Below are positions 1 through 9,005 of a DNA stretch of 15,946 nt, piece after piece. Both the position numbers and the translations under genes were made by a program. Origin of the DNA: Methanobacterium sp. (GTDB lineage: Archaea > Methanobacteriota > Methanobacteria > Methanobacteriales > Methanobacteriaceae). Positions within the stretch are counted from its first letter, which is position 1; the number at the start of each line of letters is the position of its first letter. The notes under the pieces are model-generated. The model was not told the DNA's origin. It searched no databases and saw only the letters and a program-made list of their open reading frames with translations. The stretch covers positions 1 through 15,946 of the forward strand of contig PMGM01000088.1 in the NCBI GenBank assembly GCA_003158115.1, given 5' to 3'.

Positions 1-741
1 AACATCATCTGTGAATGCTGTTTCAACATCGATAGAGGTGACTTCATTTAGATGACGTAATGTATCATGTTCCTCTGCCCTGAATATCGGTGCAATTTCA
101 TATACATTATCAAATCCTGATGCCATCATCATCTGTTTGTAAAGTTGTGGGCTCTGCCCTAGGAAAGCTTCCCTTTCAAAGTATGTGATTGGAAAGAGTT
201 CTGTTCCACCTTCAGTAGCTGATGCACCTATTTTAGGAGTGTTTATTTCTGTATAATCCTGGCTTTCAAGAAAATTACGTACCGAATGGAGCATTCTACT
301 TTTTATCTTAAAAATTGCACTTACACTGTGTTTTCTAAGATCAATAAATCGAGAATCGAGTCTTGTATCAATTTCTGCATGTGTCTTCTCAGTTGTGTCT
401 AATGGTAATGGTAATTTAGATTCACTCAATAATTTGAGTTCGATTGGTATGATTTCAACACCACATGGTGCTTTACCTGATTCCTGTACCTTTCCCTTCA
501 CCACTATAACAGATTCCTTTTTAAGTTTTCTTAATTCTTCAAAGAGTTCTGGTGAAATCTTCTTTGAAGGGGCTGTAATTTGAGATACACCATCCCTGTC
601 CCTTAAAAGTACAAAGATAATTCCTCCAAGATCTCTCATCTCATGGATCCATCCCATAAGAACAACTTCATCTTCTTTCATATCTGGTTTTATCTGTTTT
701 GAGTAATGGGTTCTTCTGCAGTTTTCTAATGAATCTGTCAA
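1..741 (-). CDS. aspS: Aspartyl-tRNA synthetase, N-terminal 247 residues (3' end outside window), probably non-discriminating
   Basis: Class II synthetase that charges tRNA(Asp) with aspartate in the cytosol. Translation from a TTG at 741, preceded by a GAGGTGA ribosome binding site, gives an anticodon-binding OB-fold domain (about residues 26-105, with [11 protein letters not shown] at 30-40) followed by the start of the catalytic domain. That domain includes [17 protein letters not shown] (168-184), GQSPQLYKQ (195-203) and motif 2, [15 protein letters not shown] (219-233). Two residues that set tRNA specificity in archaeal AspRS can be read: His33 in GWIHE and Pro92 in KAPCG. Discriminating archaeal enzymes such as that of Thermococcus have Trp and Lys at these places. 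His and Pro predict a non-discriminating enzyme that also makes Asp-tRNA(Asn), which a tRNA amidotransferase would then convert. The gene follows hisD at 258 bp, so it probably has its own promoter. It is cut by the window edge and shows no sign of damage. Confidence 0.95.
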   Translation of the reverse strand, partial: MTDSLENCRRTHYSKQIKPDMKEDEVVLMGWIHEMRDLGGIIFVLLRDRDGVSQITAPSKKISPELFEELRKLKKESVIVVKGKVQESGKAPCGVEIIPIELKLLSESKLPLPLDTTEKTHAEIDTRLDSRFIDLRKHSVSAIFKIKSRMLHSVRNFLESQDYTEINTPKIGASATEGGTELFPITYFEREAFLGQSPQLYKQMMMASGFDNVYEIAPIFRAEEHDTLRHLNEVTSIDVETAFTDDV

Positions 742-999
742 TGTTATTCACCTCTAAAAATTATAAAAAGCCTAAAATAAGCTTCTAAGATATTTATTAT
801 TAAGTTCTTTTTTTTATATTATGATTTAGATGAGTAAAATTCGATTATACAAACTTTAGTATGATAATATTTTTGATATATGTATATTATACTTTGGGAA
901 ATACACCATTTCAAGCTTATATCTTTATAGATATATTGTTGGAGGGTATTATAATTCTATTTTATATTACCTGTTCATAACATGAAAAATATTATATAA

Positions 1000-2283
1000 T
1001 TATTTCTTAACATTATTAAAACGTTTTTTAAAGGATTCTGCATGTGCATAAAGTCCTTCATATTCAGCTAATGTTGTCACCATCTCATTTAGGTTAATAA
1101 CTCCCTTATCATTTAATCTTTGTACTGTTGGTTTTTTGATGAATGATTCTGCTGAAAGTCCAGAGTACATTCTTGCACATCCTGATGTTGGAAGTACATG
1201 GTTAGTGCCTGATCCATAGTCACCAGCAGATACAGGGGTTAATTCACCTAAAAATATGGACCCCGCATTAGTTATGTTCTTAACTACTTCTTCAGGATTT
1301 TCTGTCATTATGATTAAATGTTCTGGTGCATATTTATTTGAAAATTTGATTGCTTCATCAATTGATGGTGCTATGATGATTAGACCATATTTTTCGAGTG
1401 ATTCTGTAATGATTTTATTCCGTTTCATCTGCACAGACTGTTCATTGATTATTTGATCAACCTTCAATCCAAGTGTTTCTGATGTGGTTACAAGTACACA
1501 TGCAGCATTAGGGTCGTGTTCTGCCTGTGCCATCATATCAATAGCTATATAATCTGGATTTCCTGTTTCATCTGCAATTATTAGGACTTCTGAAGGTCCT
1601 GCTGGAAAATCTATATCCACATCACCATAGACTAATTTTTTAGCAGCTGTAACAAAGATATTTCCAGGTCCTACTATTTTGTCAACCTTTGGAATGGTCT
1701 CTGTACCATATGCCATTGCAGCTACTGCTTGAGCTCCTCCAACTTTGTATATTTCAGTAGCACCTGCAACCTTAGCTGCAGCAAGTACGACATCACTAAC
1801 ACTTCCATCAGACTGGGGTGGTGTGCAACATATTATTCGGGATACTCCTGCAATTTTTGCAGGTATGACCGTCATGAGTATAGTCGAAGGATAAACAGCT
1901 CTTCCACCAGGAATATAACAACCAACACTATCCAGCGGACGGATAATCTGACCGGCCACTACTCCATCATCCACCTCAATCATCCATTCATCGGGTATTT
2001 GAGCCTTATGAAACTTTGCAATATTATTAGCTGCTTTTTCAAGAGCTTTGATCAATTTGTCATCCAAATTTTTAAGACTGTTATTGATAACATCATCATC
2101 AACACGTATTAAATTCAGATCAACATGATCAAACTTTTTAGTATACTGTCTGAGTGCAGTATCTCCATCTTTTTTAACAGCCAATAATATACTTTTAACT
2201 GTATCCATAACACCTTCTGCATCAAGTTTGGAACGATTGAATACTTCTGTGTTTTCCTGATATTCTAATTTTATTATTTTCAT
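1000..2283 (-). CDS. hisD: Histidinol dehydrogenase
   Basis: Zinc enzyme of 427 residues that catalyses the last two steps of histidine synthesis, oxidising L-histidinol to L-histidine with two NAD+. The length is normal for the family. The family blocks are present: [14 protein letters not shown] (121-134), [14 protein letters not shown] (182-195), [14 protein letters not shown] (202-215) and [11 protein letters not shown] (225-235). The four zinc ligands known from the E. coli enzyme have counterparts at Gln253 and His256 (AQAEHDPNA), Asp355 ([11 protein letters not shown]) and His414 (YAHAES). The catalytic Glu-His pair is at 321-322 (PEHL). The ATG at 2283 has only a short GTGAT ribosome binding site just upstream. 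No other his gene lies in the window, as is common in archaea, where his genes are scattered. A weak hairpin lies 65-82 bases past the stop codon, without a T-run. Confidence 0.97.
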   Translation of the reverse strand: MKIIKLEYQENTEVFNRSKLDAEGVMDTVKSILLAVKKDGDTALRQYTKKFDHVDLNLIRVDDDVINNSLKNLDDKLIKALEKAANNIAKFHKAQIPDEWMIEVDDGVVAGQIIRPLDSVGCYIPGGRAVYPSTILMTVIPAKIAGVSRIICCTPPQSDGSVSDVVLAAAKVAGATEIYKVGGAQAVAAMAYGTETIPKVDKIVGPGNIFVTAAKKLVYGDVDIDFPAGPSEVLIIADETGNPDYIAIDMMAQAEHDPNAACVLVTTSETLGLKVDQIINEQSVQMKRNKIITESLEKYGLIIIAPSIDEAIKFSNKYAPEHLIIMTENPEEVVKNITNAGSIFLGELTPVSAGDYGSGTNHVLPTSGCARMYSGLSAESFIKKPTVQRLNDKGVINLNEMVTTLAEYEGLYAHAESFKKRFNNVKK

Positions 2284-2461
2284 CCTATCACAACTATTAG
2301 ATTCCTTAAAGTTAAATATTTATTTGTTACATAAAATATTTTGAATATTATTCCTCTAAATATATTCAGATCCATTAATTATATCAATAAAATTAGATAT
2401 TCTAGAAGTTGAAACTTGTTATAGTTAGTTGGAATACTCCTACATATTTATCCTGATAATA

Positions 2462-3268
2462 TTATCTGATTATATTAGTATACGGATGAATTATGGTCTT
2501 TTTATTATTTTTTCCCACCAATCATACTCCAAAGGTACAGTTTACGAAAACATCTGTTTCTTTAAATCTCGCATCTTTCAACCATTCTAATTGTACTAAG
2601 AATGATTCATGGATGTCATCACCTTAAACCTTAGGTGAATCAATATGATCAAGGTTCTTTTTTTCCAACCCTCAAATTTTTCCATAACCATTTCATATTC
2701 ATTATTTAAATTGTTTGGAATTATTTCCTTCAATTTTTCGGTGTGATAAATCCAATAATGGAGGCTCTGTAATTAAGCATCGTTGTACACTGTTTTCATT
2801 TCATCAATATTGAAAAACCAACTATCATCTTCGAGTACATGGTAACATCTGTTGTACAATTTCTTTTTATCCTCATTTAAAAGATGATGAATTGCAGAGG
2901 AGGATATTATTATTATATTAGACGTTGATTTAATCTTTAATTCCCAATCACCACAAATATCAGATTTTATATATGTTACATTATCTCTATATTTGTTTAA
3001 TCTTTTCTTAGCTATATTCATGAACTCATGTTGAATAATCCAAATATATACAGTTGGAATCTGGAAATTCTTTCAACACTCTCTCTATTAAAATTCCACT
3101 TCCAGCCCCCAAATCCAAAAGTGTTATTTTCCCAATATTTTCAAATTTTATAGTGTCAATCAGGGTATCTTGCATGAATTTATATCCCGGTACCATTAAA
3201 TGACACATTTGATCATAGCTACTAGCCATAGATTCAGAATGAAAACGATCTTTACTGTTTTGTTTCAT
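2462..3268 (-). pseudogene. Decayed class I SAM-dependent methyltransferase gene
   Basis: Several reading-frame pieces on the minus strand assemble into one methyltransferase. The first piece (start ATG 3268) has YDQMCHLMVPGYKFMQDTL and the SAM-binding motif I, LLDLGAGSGIL, then reads LDYS and hits TGA at 3028-3026. One base out of frame, the protein resumes as HEFMNIAKKRLNKY, continues through SSAIHHLLNEDKKKLY, and stops at TAA 2775-2773. The same frame continues past that stop as HYWIYHTEKLKEIIPN up to an A7 run (T7 on the plus strand, 2658-2664), where one base appears lost. After it come LDHIDSPKV, a TAA at 2626-2624, the family's C-terminal block LVQLEWLKDARFKETDVF, and a TGA at 2524-2522. 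That gives at least two frameshifts and three in-frame stops, so it is a real pseudogene and not one sequencing error. The family fold is clear, but the substrate cannot be told. Confidence 0.85.
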
Positions 3269-3663
3269 GAATAAACATTCCTATAAACATATATATCAAA
3301 AAAAATAATTATAGAGTTTTATCTAACTAATAATTATTTAATCCTTGCCAACAATTATTCTTAGCATCGAACATAAAAACAGCACAAAAAAAAACTATGA
3401 TAAGTATCATCATTTTAGAAATGGATATGTATCTAAACATACAATTGTGACATTAATCACCATTTTTTATATTTATAATTATTTTCATTCAAAACCTTTA
3501 TGTGTGATGATAATCAATTTTAATTTACACAACATAGGCATGTGAATATCTTGAAATTAGAACTCAAGTCCTTATGTCTTTTTTTAATGAGGTACTTTAC
3601 AGAGTATACTTAACATGCCCATAGATTCATTCAAATATCCTTAAAGAGAAGGTGTCTGTAAAA
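3269..3663. other. AT-rich intergenic region between a pseudogene and the UPF0058 gene
   Basis: This stretch of about 395 bp holds no convincing gene. A 66-codon open frame at 3345-3545 has no ribosome binding site, a composition typical of translated AT-rich DNA and no recognisable motif. A TATA-like run on the minus strand near 3283-3295 lies about 20-25 bp before the pseudogene's ATG and may be the remains of its promoter. The promoter of the UPF0058 gene must lie in the right part, but no single box stands out. Confidence 0.5.
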
Positions 3664-3996
3664 ATGTACAAGGATGAGCTCATACAAATACATCAGTTTC
3701 TGGTATACGTTTTAAAGAATCTTGAAGACGAATACACAGTGAAAGACGAGTGTAAAGAATACATTTGTCTTAATATTAGCCCCCATCATATACACAGGAC
3801 CAAAGCCGAACATAAATATGCTATTTTTGTACTTTCAACTGCTATTTCAGAAGTAATAGCCAACAATAACGGTGGAACGTCTACAACAAATATTTCAAAT
3901 GGTCTTAATGAATTGGTTAAAAGATCTAAAAAAGAACTTATTAAATTCCAAGATGATGGAGCATTAAGATATCAAAACCAGAAAATTGAGATGTAA
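3664..3996 (+). CDS. UPF0058 family protein
   Basis: Small protein of 110 residues of the UPF0058 family (PF01893), which is widespread in methanogens and other Euryarchaeota and has no established function. The family signature is visible in MYKDELIQIHQFLVYVLKNLE at the N-terminus and in the central His-rich stretch SPHHIHRTKAEHKYAIFVL (about residues 40-58). The rest is predicted helical and charged, with no signal peptide or membrane segment. The frame stays open to a GTG at 3652. The ATG at 3664 is preferred because an AGGTG ribosome binding site (3650-3654) lies nine bases before it and overlaps the GTG, and because family members begin MYKDEL. It stands alone, 265 bp before cpgS, and a modest hairpin (4010-4029) followed by T-rich DNA probably ends the transcript. 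Confidence 0.88.
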   Translation: MYKDELIQIHQFLVYVLKNLEDEYTVKDECKEYICLNISPHHIHRTKAEHKYAIFVLSTAISEVIANNNGGTSTTNISNGLNELVKRSKKELIKFQDDGALRYQNQKIEM

Positions 3997-4164
3997 ATAA
4001 ATATTCTGATCCATTTATAAATTAATGGAAAAGATAATCTAATTAATTATTTTTATAATTTTAATAAGATATCATCAAAAGTTATGATTTTATTTCAATA
4101 ATTTAGTTAATTAAGATTTTGTTTGAATTTTTATTATTCAAATTATAAAGTATTTTTTAGAAGA

Positions 4165-4175
4165 TTTTATATATT
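4165..4175 (+). promoter_or_regulatory. TATA box of cpgS
   Basis: The sequence TTTTATATATT is a good match to the methanogen TATA consensus. It lies about 90 bp before the cpgS start codon, which would place the transcript start near 4195-4200 and leave a leader of about 60 nt. The call rests on sequence pattern only. Confidence 0.5.
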
Positions 4176-4261
4176 AATTTAATCAATCTAATCAAAAATA
4201 TTAATATTTAATGTATTTAGGATTATTTTATTTGTTTAGAATTTTTTAGGAGTGCATCAAA

Positions 4262-5641
4262 ATGAAAACCCTGAGAAGAATGCTATGTTTGGTGGATGGA
4301 GAACACTACTTTCCTGTAACCAAATCTGCACTTGACATGTTAGACAGTCTTGAACACAACGAAGTTGTTGCAGTAGTATTTATTGGAGGTACAGAAAAGT
4401 TAAGAGACTCTTCAGAGGCAGGAATAGCTGAAAAACTCGGAAGACCTGTATACTTCGGTGAAAATCATTATGATATACCATATCAAAAAATAGCAGACAC
4501 TGTGGAAAAGTACAGTGCAGATGTAGTTATGGATCTCTCAGACGAGCCCATAGTTGATTATTCAATAAGATTTAAAATAGCCACAGTTGTGCTTTCAATG
4601 GGTATCCCATATGAAGGACCCGATTTTAAATTTTTCCCAATAACCGAACACGATGTATTGAAAAAACCATCTGTAAAAATATTAGGAACAGGTAAAAGAA
4701 TCGGTAAAACAGCAGTATCTGCATATGCAGCTAGATTAATACATAAAAATAATTACAATCCATGTGTTGTTGCAATGGGTCGTGGCGGTCCAGCTGAACC
4801 CGAAATTGTCCACGGTGACAAGATCGAAATAACTCCACAGTATCTGATGGAACAATCAGATAAGGGTGTACATGCAGCATCAGACCATTGGGAAGATGCA
4901 TTGATGAGCCGTATATTAACTATTGGTTGCAGACGATGTGGTGGTGGTATGGTTGGAGATGTTTTTATCACCAACATGAAAAAAGGAGCAGAACTTGCAA
5001 ATGATGTGGATTCAGATTTTGTTATCATGGAAGGTAGTGGTGCAGCCATACCCCCAATCAAAACAAACAAACACATAGTACTAGTAGGTGCAAACCAGCC
5101 AATTATCAACATTGAAAAATTCTTTGGACCATTCAGAATAAATCTAGCTGATCTGGTTGTAATAACCATGTGCGAAGAACCAATGGCAAGCAATGAAAAG
5201 GTGGAAAGAATAGAAAATTATATTAAAGAAATAAATCCCTCTGCAACTGTAATATCAACAGTATTTAGACCAAAACCTCTTGGAAATGTCAAAGGTAAAA
5301 ATGTACTATTTGCAACTACAGCACCAAATTCGATTCAAAGTGTTCTAAGTGAACACCTAGAAGATTTCTACGGTTGTAAAGTTGTAGGAACAACACCACA
5401 TCTTTCTAACAGACCATTATTACAGAAAGATATTGAAAAATATATAGACACAGCAGATATTATGTTAACAGAGTTAAAGGCTGCTGCAGTGGATGTGGCA
5501 ACAAGAGATGCTCTTGAAGCTGGACTGGAAGTTATTTACTGCGACAACATTCCAATAGTAACGGATGGAAACAATGAAAAACTTAAAACCGCAATTATAA
5601 ACGTTGTGGACAGTGCAATTGAATCATTTAAGGATGAATAA
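4262..5641 (+). CDS. cpgS: Cyclic 2,3-diphosphoglycerate synthetase
   Basis: Cytosolic enzyme of 459 residues, matching the family length known from Methanothermus fervidus. It closes the ring of 2,3-diphosphoglycerate in an ATP-dependent reaction, giving cyclic 2,3-diphosphoglycerate (cDPG), the counter-ion for high internal K+ in Methanobacteriales. The N-terminal part (1-130) starts [17 protein letters not shown]. The nucleotide-binding part has a P-loop-like [10 protein letters not shown] at 142-151, followed by the conserved [24 protein letters not shown] and [13 protein letters not shown] stretches. The C-terminus carries [15 protein letters not shown] strong TAGGAGTG ribosome binding site (4247-4254) precedes the ATG. 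The gene appears monocistronic, with its own TATA box and a terminator hairpin that begins in the last codons. It is undamaged, and its function is assigned from recognition of the whole family sequence. Confidence 0.95.
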   Translation: MKTLRRMLCLVDGEHYFPVTKSALDMLDSLEHNEVVAVVFIGGTEKLRDSSEAGIAEKLGRPVYFGENHYDIPYQKIADTVEKYSADVVMDLSDEPIVDYSIRFKIATVVLSMGIPYEGPDFKFFPITEHDVLKKPSVKILGTGKRIGKTAVSAYAARLIHKNNYNPCVVAMGRGGPAEPEIVHGDKIEITPQYLMEQSDKGVHAASDHWEDALMSRILTIGCRRCGGGMVGDVFITNMKKGAELANDVDSDFVIMEGSGAAIPPIKTNKHIVLVGANQPIINIEKFFGPFRINLADLVVITMCEEPMASNEKVERIENYIKEINPSATVISTVFRPKPLGNVKGKNVLFATTAPNSIQSVLSEHLEDFYGCKVVGTTPHLSNRPLLQKDIEKYIDTADIMLTELKAAAVDVATRDALEAGLEVIYCDNIPIVTDGNNEKLKTAIINVVDSAIESFKDE

Positions 5642-5664
5642 TATAATTCATCTATAATTTTTTT
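5633..5664 (+). terminator. Terminator of cpgS, stem overlapping the stop codon
   Basis: A perfect seven-base inverted repeat, GATGAAT (5633-5639) and ATTCATC (5646-5652), flanks a six-base loop. It is followed five bases later by T7 (5658-5664). The left arm is the last two codons plus the first base of the TAA stop. The stem is AT-rich, but the T-run makes a transcript end here likely. Confidence 0.65.
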
Positions 5665-5832
5665 ATAAATATCAAAAAGTTCAAATTCATAATTTTCTTA
5701 TTAAATAGAATTATGATAGATAAATTGAGTAATAGGCTAATTATGGTTTATTGATGGTAAAAAGAGTTATTAATAGTTTTTTAAGGATAATTACGTATAA
5801 TAACTTGTTATATTATATGGAAGATCACAAAC

Positions 5833-5840
5833 TATTTATA
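5833..5840 (+). promoter_or_regulatory. Possible TATA box of the thermosome gene
   Basis: The sequence TATTTATA lies 73 bp before the GTG start of the thermosome gene. It would give a transcript start near 5865 and a leader of about 40 nt. A second AT-rich candidate lies at 5808-5818, so the choice is tentative. I see no inverted repeat that would mark a heat-shock operator. Confidence 0.35.
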
Positions 5841-5905
5841 GAACCTCTAACCCACTGATAAAATACATAACAAGATAACAAACAGAAATAAAGGAGTTGA
5901 TTATA

Positions 5906-7537
5906 GTGGCAAATATAGGTGGCGGAGGCCAGCAAATTTTAATATTACCAGAAGGTACACAGAGACTTTTAGGTAGAGAAGCTCAGAGAATGAACATAAT
6001 GGCAGGTAAAGCACTTGCGGAGAGCATACGAACAACATTAGGTCCTAAAGGAATGGACAAAATGCTTGTAGATGGTCTAGGAGACATTGTTGTAACCAAC
6101 GATGGTGTAACCATACTTAAAGAAATGGACATCGAACATCCTGCAGCTAAAATGCTAGTTGAAGTAGCAAAAACACAGGAAGACGAAGTTGGAGACGGAA
6201 CAACAACAGCAGTTATAATAGCTGGAGAACTCCTCAAAAAAGCTGAAGACCTCCTTGAAATGGAAATACACCCAACCGTAATTTCAATGGGATACAGAAA
6301 AGCAGCAATCAAAGCACAAGAAATTCTCGACAAAATATCAATTAAAGCATCAGACCGTAAAACACTCCAAAGTATTGCAATGACAGCAATGACTGGGAAA
6401 GGTACTGAAAAAGCTCGAAGACCACTAGCAGAACTTATTGTAAAGGCTGTTCAGATGGTTGAAGAAGACGGTGTTGTTGAAAAAGACCACATTAACATCA
6501 ACAGAATACAGGGGGCAACAGTTGAAGAATCACAAATAGTCAACGGTGTTGTTATAGACAAAGGTAGGCTCGACCCATCAATGCCTAAAATAGTTGAAGA
6601 TGCAAGAATAGCACTTCTAAAATTCCCAATAGAAGTTAAAAGTCTAGAAACCGATGCTAAAATAAACCTCACAGACCCATCCCAGATGAACGCATTCATA
6701 GAACAAGAAGAAAAAATGATCAGGGAAATGGTTGACAAAGTTATAGCAAGCGGAGCAAATGTTTTATTCTGTCAGAAAGGTATCGATGACCTTGCTCAGC
6801 ATTACCTAACAAGAGCAGGAATACTTGCAGTTAAAAGAGTCAGGAAATCTGACATCGAAAGGTTAGAAAAAGCAACAGGTGCCAGGGTTGCAACCAACCT
6901 AGACGATCTCAATACCGAAGACCTTGGAATTGCAGGACAGGTTTACGAGAAAAAAATCTTTGACGAAGTCCTTCTATTCATAGAAGACTGTATAGACCCT
7001 AAAGCTGTTTCAATCATACTCAGAGGAAGTACCAAACATGTTGCTGAGGAAGTTGAAAGAGCAGTTGACGATGCAATTGGAGTAGTTGCAGCAACAGTCG
7101 AAGACGGTCAAGTTGTAGCTGGAGGAGGAGCACCAGAAATAGCCATAGCTAAAGGACTTAAAGAATACGCAGACACCATCAGTGGAAGGGAACAACTTGC
7201 AATAGGTGCATTTGCAGCAGCATTAGAAGTAGTGCCTAAAACACTAGCAGAAAATGCAGGACTCGACAGCATCGACGCATTAGTTGATCTTAGATCCGCA
7301 CATGAAAAATCCCCATACATGGGATTAAATGTGTTCACCGGTGATGTAACTGACATGAAAGAAGCAGGCGTTATAGAACCTAAAAGGGTTAAAAAACAAG
7401 CCATACAATCTGCTGCAGAGGCTGCTGAAATGATACTACGTATCGATGATGTGATAGCATCAACAAGAACCAGCGCACCTGAGGGTGGAATGGAAGGTAT
7501 GGGCGGAATGCCTGGCGGAATGCCACCAATGATGTAA
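5906..7537 (+). CDS. Thermosome subunit (group II chaperonin)
   Basis: ATP-driven protein-folding chaperone of the cytosol that assembles into a double ring. It has 543 residues from the GTG at 5906. This start is chosen over the in-frame TTG at 5897 because the AAGGAG ribosome binding site (5891-5896) touches that TTG but sits nine bases before the GTG, and family members begin with a short MA(N/Q)..GG.. leader. Nucleotide-binding blocks are intact: [10 protein letters not shown] (44-53), [10 protein letters not shown] (62-71) and GDGTTT (96-101). [13 protein letters not shown] lies in the C-terminal equatorial part. The tail [17 protein letters not shown] is the Gly-Met-rich end that points into the ring cavity. 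Codons look better optimised here than in neighbouring genes, as expected for an abundant protein. The flanks show a monocistronic unit with a strong terminator. Methanobacteriales usually have two paralogous subunits, and I cannot tell which this is. Confidence 0.96.
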   Translation: MANIGGGGQQILILPEGTQRLLGREAQRMNIMAGKALAESIRTTLGPKGMDKMLVDGLGDIVVTNDGVTILKEMDIEHPAAKMLVEVAKTQEDEVGDGTTTAVIIAGELLKKAEDLLEMEIHPTVISMGYRKAAIKAQEILDKISIKASDRKTLQSIAMTAMTGKGTEKARRPLAELIVKAVQMVEEDGVVEKDHININRIQGATVEESQIVNGVVIDKGRLDPSMPKIVEDARIALLKFPIEVKSLETDAKINLTDPSQMNAFIEQEEKMIREMVDKVIASGANVLFCQKGIDDLAQHYLTRAGILAVKRVRKSDIERLEKATGARVATNLDDLNTEDLGIAGQVYEKKIFDEVLLFIEDCIDPKAVSIILRGSTKHVAEEVERAVDDAIGVVAATVEDGQVVAGGGAPEIAIAKGLKEYADTISGREQLAIGAFAAALEVVPKTLAENAGLDSIDALVDLRSAHEKSPYMGLNVFTGDVTDMKEAGVIEPKRVKKQAIQSAAEAAEMILRIDDVIASTRTSAPEGGMEGMGGMPGGMPPMM

Positions 7538-7566
7538 AATTAGCAGGATATTCCTGTTTAATTTTT
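7536..7566 (+). terminator. Terminator of the thermosome gene
   Basis: A stem with core CAGGA (7544-7548), loop TAT and TCCTG (7552-7556) is extended outward by AAAATTA pairing with TTAATTTT, with one bulged base and a G-U pair. The stem begins inside the TAA stop codon. Several T-runs follow between 7562 and 7600. Confidence 0.7.
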
Positions 7567-7636
7567 CATTACCTACTTTTTTTATATTTTTAATTTTTTT
7601 TAATTACAGAGGCCTTGAATTTTTTAAACGGTATTT

Positions 7637-8080
7637 TTAATTGTTTTCAATATTTTCACCTAGTTCTTCAAGTTCTGTATGAGCTAATGATTCTTGATAC
7701 TTTTTAATATAGTCAAATGTATATCCCTTATTATACCATTTCAAGCATCATTTAGCTCTAACCCTAATCTGCGGTTTTAAAATGCTATGGCTTCCTGATT
7801 TTATTTGGGTCTACATGTGCATTTCATTTAGTATTTCACGCTTTAACATATTAGAATTTATCTTGATCACTTTTATCATGCATTCTATAGCTTTTTTTGT
7901 TTTTGGAGCTCATGATTAGATCATCCTTTATAGTATAATAATGGGTTCATCTGGATACATTTTTGATATTTATTGTAATATTCATGGCTTCATCAAATTT
8001 CCATTCTCTGAATATTCATAGATACCAAAGACTAACAAGTCCGAGGCAGATCCCGCTTTAAAATTCTTAAAGAAATCCAT
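7637..8080 (-). pseudogene. Decayed tetratricopeptide repeat (TPR) protein gene
   Basis: No long open frame exists here, but pieces in different minus-strand frames read as a short TPR protein. From an ATG at 8080 it runs MDFFKNFKAGS, then GIYEYSENG. After a frame change it reads KFDEAMNITINI, which is the second half of a TPR unit. Further pieces are NPLLYYKG followed by a stop, KKAIECMIKVIKINSNMLK (a second TPR helix) and near the end WYNKGYTFDYIKKYQESLAH, a textbook TPR first helix. It closes with ELEELGENIENN and a TAA at 7639-7637. Multiple frame changes and stops show long decay. The parent would have been about 145 residues, possibly with more repeats since lost. TPR proteins are abundant in methanogens and usually mediate protein contacts, so no specific role can be given. 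Confidence 0.72.
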
Positions 8081-8172
8081 CTAAAAAAAAAACTCATCCA
8101 GATAATATTTTTTTTAAATATTTTAACGTTTATACTAAAAATAGATTTTTTATTTGCATTTATTCAAAGACT

Positions 8173-8475
8173 CTAACAGAATTTTGGAAGATTTTCTAGA
8201 TTATCTTCAGCTGATGCATCTTTATCTGTTCGGATATAACTGATTACTCCTATGTTCACCACTTTTACTCTGGCTCCTGCTATCCATTTACCATCCTTAT
8301 TCATCATGGTGCTGATATTATAACCATTGTTTATTTTATCCACAACCATTTCTTCGGTCCATGTTTCCTCTAGCCCATATGCCAAATCGCTATCCCTATA
8401 TATTTTGACGCTGTGAATATGGTTATCTTTGTAACAAACTTTTGAAATCCAATAATTTATTCTATCTATTTCCAT
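8173..8475 (-). CDS. DUF3892-like small protein
   Basis: Protein of 100 residues resembling the DUF3892 family (PF13031), whose function is unknown. The family pattern is visible. A first strand precedes IHSVKIYRDSD (20-30). A helix with TEEMVVDKINNGYNISTMM follows (40-58). Then come a strand with GKWIAGARVKVV and the typical ending SYIRTDKDASAEDNLENLP, where members commonly read YLRT..D....DNL..LP. There is no signal peptide or membrane segment. The ATG at 8475 has a GGAGAG ribosome binding site about seven bases upstream. The gene is divergent from the rhodanese gene and lies beside the TPR pseudogene, which is on the same strand 92 bp downstream. No operon partner suggests a role. Confidence 0.75.
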   Translation of the reverse strand: MEIDRINYWISKVCYKDNHIHSVKIYRDSDLAYGLEETWTEEMVVDKINNGYNISTMMNKDGKWIAGARVKVVNIGVISYIRTDKDASAEDNLENLPKFC

Positions 8476-8657
8476 GATGACTCTCCGTAATTGAAAATAA
8501 CTATTATTGTTCTATGAAATAATTCTATTAATTATAGGAATATTTAATCATTGCCAGATATATAATGATTGTAAAAAGTATTCGAAACAAAAATAAAGAC
8601 GTATACTTTGATAACAGAACTTATTAATTTGATAAATATTATAAAAGGTTATTCATC

Positions 8658-9005
8658 ATGTTTGGTCTAAGAAAAAGTAGAAAAAATGATATTAAAGCTG
8701 TTGATGCTCATGAGTTAATAAATAAAAATTTATCAAACTTAGAATTTGTTATTTTAGATGTTAGATCTCCTGATGAATATTCTGTGGCACATATTGACCG
8801 TGCTGAGAATATAGATTATAATTCACAGATTTTTAAATCTGAGCTTAATAAAAGGGATAGAAACAAAAAATATTTGGTTTACTGTCGCTCTGGTCATAGA
8901 AGTTCTAATGCTGTCAAAATTATGATAGAATTGGGATTTACGGATATACATAATCTTTCAGGCGGGATTAGAAAATGGAAGGGAGAAGGTCTTCCACTTA
9001 TTTAG
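8658..9005 (+). CDS. Single-domain rhodanese-like sulfurtransferase
   Basis: Protein of 115 residues made of one rhodanese domain. The family transfers sulfane sulfur through a persulfide on an active-site cysteine. The active loop CRSGHRS starts at Cys76 and keeps the Arg pattern of active enzymes, so it is probably catalytic. Other family marks are VILDVRSPDEYSVAHIDRAENI (31-52, including the DVR motif) and LSGGIRKWKGEGLPL at the C-terminus. The first ten residues are basic (MFGLRKSRKN) but too short and polar for a signal peptide. The ribosome binding site is weak (AAGG about ten bases before ATG). Its TAG stop abuts directly the TAA stop of the converging TetR gene. The physiological sulfur acceptor cannot be inferred from the context. 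Confidence 0.92.
   Translation: MFGLRKSRKNDIKAVDAHELINKNLSNLEFVILDVRSPDEYSVAHIDRAENIDYNSQIFKSELNKRDRNKKYLVYCRSGHRSSNAVKIMIELGFTDIHNLSGGIRKWKGEGLPLI

Noticed and set aside
395..583. 62-codon open frame on the plus strand
   Set aside because: It lies antisense to the well-supported aspS coding sequence and has no ribosome binding site or family features.
918..935. Seven-base hairpin TATATCT-TTAT-AGATATA downstream of hisD
   Set aside because: It is purely AT-rich apart from one pair and has no T-run on the minus strand, so it is too weak to call a terminator.
1256..2112. Two open frames on the plus strand opposite hisD (1256-1456 and 1729-2112)
   Set aside because: They are shadows of hisD. 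The hisD frame carries every catalytic residue, and the shadow proteins look random.
3345..3545. 66-codon open frame between the pseudogene and the UPF0058 gene
   Set aside because: It has no ribosome binding site, an Ile/Asn/Tyr/His-rich composition typical of translated AT-rich noncoding DNA, and no motif.
4753..5193. 146-codon minus-strand open frame inside cpgS
   Set aside because: It is antisense to the clearly recognised cDPG synthetase.
5983..7404. Several minus-strand open frames inside the thermosome gene
   Set aside because: They arise from the codon bias of the thermosome gene, and none has a start signal or family resemblance.
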